Source: CBDTTM01 sp965363355 (GTDB taxonomy: Bacteria; Bacillota; Negativicutes; Selenomonadales; Selenomonadaceae). Taken from it: DNA of 23,160 nucleotides. The translations under genes were made by a program, and so were the position numbers. Shown here in pieces: positions 22,077 through 23,160 of this stretch; the stretch's first letter is position 1; every line of letters begins with the position of its first letter. The DNA is taken from positions 1-23,160 of the forward strand of contig CBDTTM010000018.1 in assembly GCA_965363355.1 (NCBI GenBank). The letters are read 5' to 3'. The notes under the pieces were generated by a model. That model ran no database searches and had not been told where the DNA came from. It saw nothing but the letters and a program-made list of their open reading frames with translations.

Positions 22077-22883
22077 CTAATTTTCATGCTGGGCAAATAG
22101 CCGAAGCTTTTCGGTTTGAATATCATTCATTAGCGTCGGGAAATGCAAGCTTAGCCAAAAGCGTAAGAACGTGTGCGTGTAGGCCTGGAAAATTGGAACG
22201 CGAGGCAAAGCATACGGATTATCTTTGCTGGTATCATCACCTAAATGAACGGTGAAAGCCGCACGATATCCATATTTTTGGACTTCTTCCATGACATGCG
22301 CATTATAGTCTCCGTATGGGTATGCTAGATAATCGATACGGTAGCCCAAATGTTTTTCTAAATCCTCTTTAGAATCCAACAATTCTTTTTTCAAGACGTT
22401 TTCATCGGTTTCCTTGCTTAAGAATGGATGGCTGAAGGTATGCCCTTCAAAAGTGATTTGATGCTGCTGCATATCTTTTATTTCATTCCAGTTCAAATAA
22501 TGGTCTTGTCCGATGAGATTCGAAATTAAAAAAATGGTCGCATTGAAGTGATATTTTTCTAAAATAGGATAGGCATTGCGATAATTATCTTCATACCCAT
22601 CATCAAATGTGATCAAAACGGGTTTTGGGGGAAGATTGTTGCCATGCAGGTCAGCGAGCAGCTGGTCGGGTGTAAGTGTGGTATAGCCTTCTTCATACAA
22701 ATCTTTCATTTGGGCAGCAAACTCACTGGAACTCAATGTCAGTGCGTCGAAATCCGTATCGTTGATTTGATGATAGTTGAGTACAGGGATGTCGTGAGAA
22801 GAATAGGTGACACCAAGGGCTAAGGCAATGACGATAATCAATGATATAAGTACAGCACATAGATATTTTAATATTTTTGACAC
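22077..22883 (-). CDS. Membrane-anchored polysaccharide deacetylase (NodB/CE4 domain)
   Basis: The product is 268 residues starting at GTG, with AGGAGG (22899-22894) 10 bases upstream. An uncleaved-looking membrane segment (about 7-27) is followed by 'IPVLNYHQI'. The NodB domain has 'LITFDDGYEDN' with Asp94/Asp95, metal-binding His148 and His152 in 'EGHTFSHP', and 'AYPYGDY' at 187-193. The enzyme removes N-acetyl groups from a GlcNAc-containing polymer. The layout resembles PgaB-like or IcaB-like deacetylases more than peptidoglycan deacetylases, but pairing with an amidase argues for a cell-wall substrate. The 22884-23079 gap carries its ribosome site and the divergent promoter region. Confidence 0.9.
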   Translation of the reverse strand: MSKILKYLCAVLISLIIVIALALGVTYSSHDIPVLNYHQINDTDFDALTLSSSEFAAQMKDLYEEGYTTLTPDQLLADLHGNNLPPKPVLITFDDGYEDNYRNAYPILEKYHFNATIFLISNLIGQDHYLNWNEIKDMQQHQITFEGHTFSHPFLSKETDENVLKKELLDSKEDLEKHLGYRIDYLAYPYGDYNAHVMEEVQKYGYRAAFTVHLGDDTSKDNPYALPRVPIFQAYTHTFLRFWLSLHFPTLMNDIQTEKLRLFAQHEN

Positions 22884-22975
22884 AAAAAAGGAACCTCCTA
22901 AATAGTAATCTTATTATTTATATACCTTAAAGATGAAATAACGCTGAATAAAATGGTGAAAATGTAAAATTTTGC

Positions 22976-23012
22976 AGAAAACGCTTTCAGATTCGCTTGA
23001 ATACTATATAAT
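22976..23012 (+). promoter_or_regulatory. cre-like site and -10 box before the last gene
   Basis: AGAAAACGCTTTCA (22976-22989) matches 13 of 14 positions of the CcpA-site consensus TGWAANCGNTNWCA, missing only the first T. TATAAT is at 23007-23012. The cre-like site would cover the -35 position, so if CcpA exists here it would repress. Confidence 0.5.
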
Positions 23013-23079
23013 TAAAGAAGAAATGCGATCTATCCGTTAATACGAGCAAATGGATGAAAATGTATGGGAGGAATAACAG

Positions 23080-23160
23080 ATGTTTATAAGTGTATATATG
23101 GTAAAAGAAAGTTTTGAAAATGGAGATATAACGTATAGCCAGGATTCAACGATTGTTGAT
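23080..23160 (+). CDS. N-terminal fragment, probable CBS-domain protein
   Basis: ATG 23080 follows GGGAGG (23066-23071) by 8 bases and the frame is open to the window edge (27 residues). 'YMVKESFENGDITYSQDSTIVD' has the usual opening of a CBS domain (YM.K......I..D.TI.D). Only the first few secondary-structure elements are visible, so the family call is tentative. Confidence 0.5.
   Translation, partial: MFISVYMVKESFENGDITYSQDSTIVD

Overview
The window looks like chromosome of a diderm Firmicute (Negativicutes, probably a Selenomonas or Anaerovibrio relative). The main evidence is an exported protein with a signal peptide, one N-terminal SLH domain and a beta-barrel-like end in Phe (OmpM-type outer-membrane protein). 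It sits among genes with Firmicute-style Shine-Dalgarno sites, a PTS and a LicT antiterminator. Base composition is moderate and rather AT-rich between genes. No tRNA, rRNA, CRISPR array or insertion sequence is visible. The organism call is inference.

Left part (1-1730): the tail of an unidentified gene, a small ABM-like monooxygenase-fold protein, a probable wreck of a GNAT acetyltransferase with an intact, perfect Shine-Dalgarno site, and a QueG-like Fe-S protein ending at a terminator shared with the convergent neighbour.

Region 1744-6152: a glycyl-radical enzyme (GRE) locus. A radical-SAM activase with two extra 4Fe-4S clusters lies on the minus strand. It is divergent from a fructose-6-phosphate-aldolase-type enzyme and a large GRE. 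The GRE resembles E. coli YbiW closely, so the set is best read as the 'anhydroglycolysis' module: 1,5-anhydroglucitol-6-phosphate is opened to 1-deoxyfructose-6-phosphate, which the aldolase splits to glyceraldehyde-3-phosphate and hydroxyacetone. A recD2-type helicase gene (6184-8427) separates this from the next locus.

Region 8495-20042: a beta-glucoside utilisation locus on the plus strand: licT, a PTS EIIBCA permease, an SLH porin, an exported DUF1593/Sde182-like protein, an exported GH3, an exported esterase and a cytosolic GH1 6-phospho-beta-glucosidase. It resembles a polysaccharide utilisation locus rebuilt around a porin and a PTS. A near-consensus promoter feeds directly into a LicT-type RNA target (RAT). 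A second RAT copy precedes the PTS gene. There the hairpin overlapping the RAT encloses the Shine-Dalgarno site and has no U-tract, which suggests that a BglG/LicT protein may control translation as well as, or instead of, termination.

Right part (20133-23160): an orphan BFD-type 2Fe-2S protein with a strong terminator; a divergent YciI/TetR pair around a 43-bp symmetrical operator made of two tandem palindromes; a minus-strand pair encoding a membrane-anchored polysaccharide deacetylase and a Tat-exported peptidoglycan amidase; and the start of a probable CBS-domain gene behind a cre-like site.
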